Shown here: one piece after another, positions 62,401-64,000 of the stretch
How the letters are laid out: every line of letters begins with the position of its first letter
Numbering within the stretch: position 1 is the stretch's first letter
From: a virus
IMG/VR virus record: IMGVR_UViG_3300027797_000019
Span: 1-64,000 of that record
Reading direction: 5' to 3' (one strand)
Length of the DNA: 64,000 nt
Notes under the pieces: model-generated
What the model saw: only the letters and a program-made list of their open reading frames with translations
Databases searched by the model: none
What the model was told of the DNA's origin: nothing
Made by a program: the position numbers and the translations under genes

Positions 62401-64000
62401 TCTAAATAAGACTATCAAATCTGGTGGTACTATTTATCACGAAGCTTTTCACCATGTTTTCAGAAAGTTGATGACTTCAAAAGAACGTTCTAGACTATTC
62501 AAAGAAGTTAAAGCAAATACTAAAAACAGTAAATATTTTACAGACGAATACCGTAAATCATTTGCTCAACGTAGAAAGTTAACTGGTAGCAAGGAAAGAA
62601 TCGACAACCTTATTGCTGAAGAAATTTTAGCAGAAGGGTTTAAGTCATATATGACAAAAACTAAAGCTTCAAAACCTGTGGGTTTGCTTGCTAAATTATT
62701 TAGCTTACTTAAAGATATTATTGCATTCTTTACTAAGAATGCTAGTACTATCGATAAGGTTTATGGTAGAATTGCTACAGGATATTATAAAAATGCATCT
62801 GTTATTAGTAACTATGAAACAGGTTCGGTAGCTTTTGAACTAGCCCCTACTCGACATAGAATTGTTCAAAAAGAAGACGGTACTGTTAAAAGGGTATCTA
62901 GCTTCCTTCCTGTAGAAGATCAAAAGCAATTAGCATATAGACTTGCATACGAGATCATGAATTTTGATCCTCGTGAATTTGCCGAAATCAATCCTGATAT
63001 AAAGTTAACACTAAGAGATAAGTTCGACTTGCAGAGAAAACTTCTTGCAATGTCTGACTTTAACATTGAAAGTTGGATTGCAACAAATCCTGGTAAGAAT
63101 AGTGTTATTCAGGAAAACTGGAGATCAAGACTTGAAGACATGCGTGCTATTTTAGCACATGGTGTGTTGCAATTTAATATAGATGGTCAAATGATGGCTT
63201 TTCTTCCAAAAGCCGAAAACATGACTGGTAATCCATCTTATGACAATATTGATGATTCAGGTGTATCTCAAGTTTATGACAAATCAGTTGACGTACTTTT
63301 TGATCAAGTCAAGAGTATTTTAAAACACATAAACTTTGGGTCTGCGGTTGCGCATAAAGAGCAAGAAGATATTGTAGAGCAGGATATAATCAATCAGGAT
63401 GATTTTGATATTTCTGAAGATGAATTAGGATCTGCTTCTGATTTGGACTCATCTTTCTTTAATATTAATCCACTTGAAGGATTACCTAGAGAAATGAGAA
63501 GATTTTTGTCTTTGGTTAAATATGAAACTGAAGATGAGAATGGTGTCAAGTATAGTAGAATGGTTGATGGTTCTAACATCTTCAATTTATTGATGAAGAT
63601 TACCGCTAATGCTATGCCGGAAGAAATTATTCCTAGAATTGCATTGGCTGGTGAGCAATACCGCTATGATGAAAATATTGAAGAAGCTCGTTCTTTAGAA
63701 GCAGTATTTAATGTTCTTCAAAAGAATATTAGGTTTAATGAAAGCTTTGAACCTATTGGTGGAGATTTACTTCTATACTCTCAAGTAATTGATACATTCC
63801 ACAATGCTGAAATGGATTCATTACTTACCAAGCTTAACACTAAAGAAGAATATGATGATCAGAATCAGCTTATTTCATCTCAAACAAGCACATCGCAGGT
63901 AGAAAAACTTACTCGTGCAGACGTTCAATCTAAAATGGATGGATTAGAATCCAAGCTTAAATCTACTAATACAAAATCTGCATCGACAGAAGAATATAAA
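59477..64000 (+). CDS. Giant virion protein with zincin domain (truncated by window)
   Basis: ATG 59477 opens a frame that stays open to the window edge (at least 1508 codons). A zinc peptidase motif HEAFH (residues 988-992) in TIYHEAFHHVF is followed by an acidic helix (LIAEEILAEGFKSYM) that could supply the third ligand, as in large polyvalent phage proteins. An apparent hydrophobic patch follows (LLAKLFSLLKDIIAFF). In crAss-like phages a virion RNA polymerase is encoded among such giant genes; no DxDxD polymerase motif is visible in the part seen here, so that identity is open. Confidence 0.7.
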   Translation, partial: MTNCKVTPADFLPILKKLVQADPQRYTNFDNVAKAVITNGSLTPFNKATAIYSFAELFQALHGLDVSFYELGKANNIVGLKSLIESNPDNFIDQASEIFGVKSKVSTIKPEKIIDSIKNLESLKSITQVQIDNILKDVNAFLSSNDYKNQDDRLQDINKFMDFLENTIKQLSPENQTFLLNRTTAARTKLIGKSPYIRLQNLSEDLQTYIVSLPGFIVVEAVKQDGQFISLSGEVITDYLFARPALPTPSETFNRGETIFYDVNMRSGLRIRDIILEGQKPASEVLASKSKEAVNSAFKVFAVKVGNIADNRISRIYSEASSNPSLAGLANRTYETFENEAQIQKLEKSVGFTEVLTVARPKQDQGFILVGVVEGTGETFEIFTLNNYSFVDNNNNTTIVDFSNAEHLKRIQNTSVTNRNGQYAKLTDADINELKKAYEIYKQFENQVLPEVELGGAVTDVTNIFKNSYNLFSYGAGSGTSSQSLDDYVMNNPETAPTVDVVTLDERTGIETNRKTIQVPLVLFTNTNRSTIQVNPEDFNIDSTNWSFESQLGNKEIIEFNGKAYSSVSEFAVDYLGKNSLGRWINAMNSRSIPYNKKYLLTKTGSGLVTSNPIASTMFNNAKFIGLYARIASHFDVVAEALATAEGLSDEQINDLNFEFNTKQIQIDPRGSVAVNINVRKSNENKPILVFTLKPMQRVYGGLIKPISIEFPIDTIKDDIKRFKSNSVLEKLKGKYTSLNIHDLSTPEGIIDLYADLAKLQERHPEDAELKNYNLRVTQSVQRITKSIVDSMVGTFEDVINAGSDELKSAYEKSGLKKNPFLIIAQTTPGLPGEGPIYSLRVNDVKVGKFNTKFYQVLTAKPSKVAFEAAYQNSTSTKISSTKESGIGSTNTQANPAIQNNGLDIPVEDSILSVEEDFSDNYTEPFSEERLQSEKAWLQENLKSAKLEEKDLSELLEIVEANGTILGMYKDSVIYLNKTIKSGGTIYHEAFHHVFRKLMTSKERSRLFKEVKANTKNSKYFTDEYRKSFAQRRKLTGSKERIDNLIAEEILAEGFKSYMTKTKASKPVGLLAKLFSLLKDIIAFFTKNASTIDKVYGRIATGYYKNASVISNYETGSVAFELAPTRHRIVQKEDGTVKRVSSFLPVEDQKQLAYRLAYEIMNFDPREFAEINPDIKLTLRDKFDLQRKLLAMSDFNIESWIATNPGKNSVIQENWRSRLEDMRAILAHGVLQFNIDGQMMAFLPKAENMTGNPSYDNIDDSGVSQVYDKSVDVLFDQVKSILKHINFGSAVAHKEQEDIVEQDIINQDDFDISEDELGSASDLDSSFFNINPLEGLPREMRRFLSLVKYETEDENGVKYSRMVDGSNIFNLLMKITANAMPEEIIPRIALAGEQYRYDENIEEARSLEAVFNVLQKNIRFNESFEPIGGDLLLYSQVIDTFHNAEMDSLLTKLNTKEEYDDQNQLISSQTSTSQVEKLTRADVQSKMDGLESKLKSTNTKSASTEEYK

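Noticed and set aside
59477-64000. Virion RNA polymerase identity for the last giant gene
   Set aside because: No DxDxD motif is visible in the part inside the window. The observed motif is a zincin HEAFH, so the polymerase assignment would be unsupported.

Overview
This AT-rich window is a contiguous piece of a large double-stranded DNA phage genome. The host was probably a member of the Bacteroidota. Two things point there: the clearest promoters carry the Bacteroidota-type -7 element TAnnTTTG, and the order of the virion genes fits crAss-like podoviruses and their relatives. That order is HU/IHF-like protein, Cys-rich protein, PD-(D/E)XK nuclease, TerL, portal, scaffold, capsid, fibre-like proteins, ring/connector proteins, a 1544-residue tail-hub protein, then a run of giant proteins. 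I saw no integrase, no contractile-sheath gene and no ribosomal RNA. The taxonomic assignment is inference from gene order and remembered family resemblance, with no database search.

Left arm (1-15981), mostly leftward. Positions 1-7865 hold accessory genes: a spore-photoproduct-lyase-like radical SAM protein, a MoxR/CobS-type AAA+ ATPase with its CobT-like VWA partner, a winged-helix protein and several unknowns. They are read from a promoter near 7.9 kb. Positions 8037-10558 hold small unknowns, a Myb/SANT-like DNA-binding protein and tiny membrane proteins. Positions 10559-13265 are unusual: a structured stretch with a tRNA-like 3' domain, a pair of paralogous proteins ending in ADLDA, a candidate pseudoknot, repeated intergenic motifs and a near-perfect parS (ParB-binding) site in front of a tRNA-Arg promoter. 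Two small rightward genes follow. Leftward genes from 15981 back to 13935 include zinc-ribbon proteins and a PRTase-like protein.

A divergent promoter at about 16.0 kb starts the rightward half. 16088-17207 carries small proteins, tRNA-Thr, a GroES-like co-chaperonin and tRNA-Met. 17208-31741 is the packaging and head module. 31849-36553 encodes Cys-rich and fibre-like proteins with FN3-like domains and four thrombospondin type-1 repeats. At 36720 a separately promoted metallophosphoesterase interrupts the structural run. 38110-45481 holds ring/connector-type proteins, a small zincin-like protein and the tail-hub protein. 45481-64000 encodes five very large proteins (871 to more than 1507 residues) with peptidase, lytic-transglycosylase-like, Gly-Gly-rich and membrane-active-looking segments. 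These are candidate ejected or tail-stored cargo. The last one runs off the window.

The main regulatory observation is that four promoter regions (about 7.9, 13.2, 16.0 and 36.7 kb) share inverted repeats built from TTCTACA/TGTAGAA. This suggests one phage or host regulator controls leftward, tRNA, rightward and phosphoesterase transcription together.
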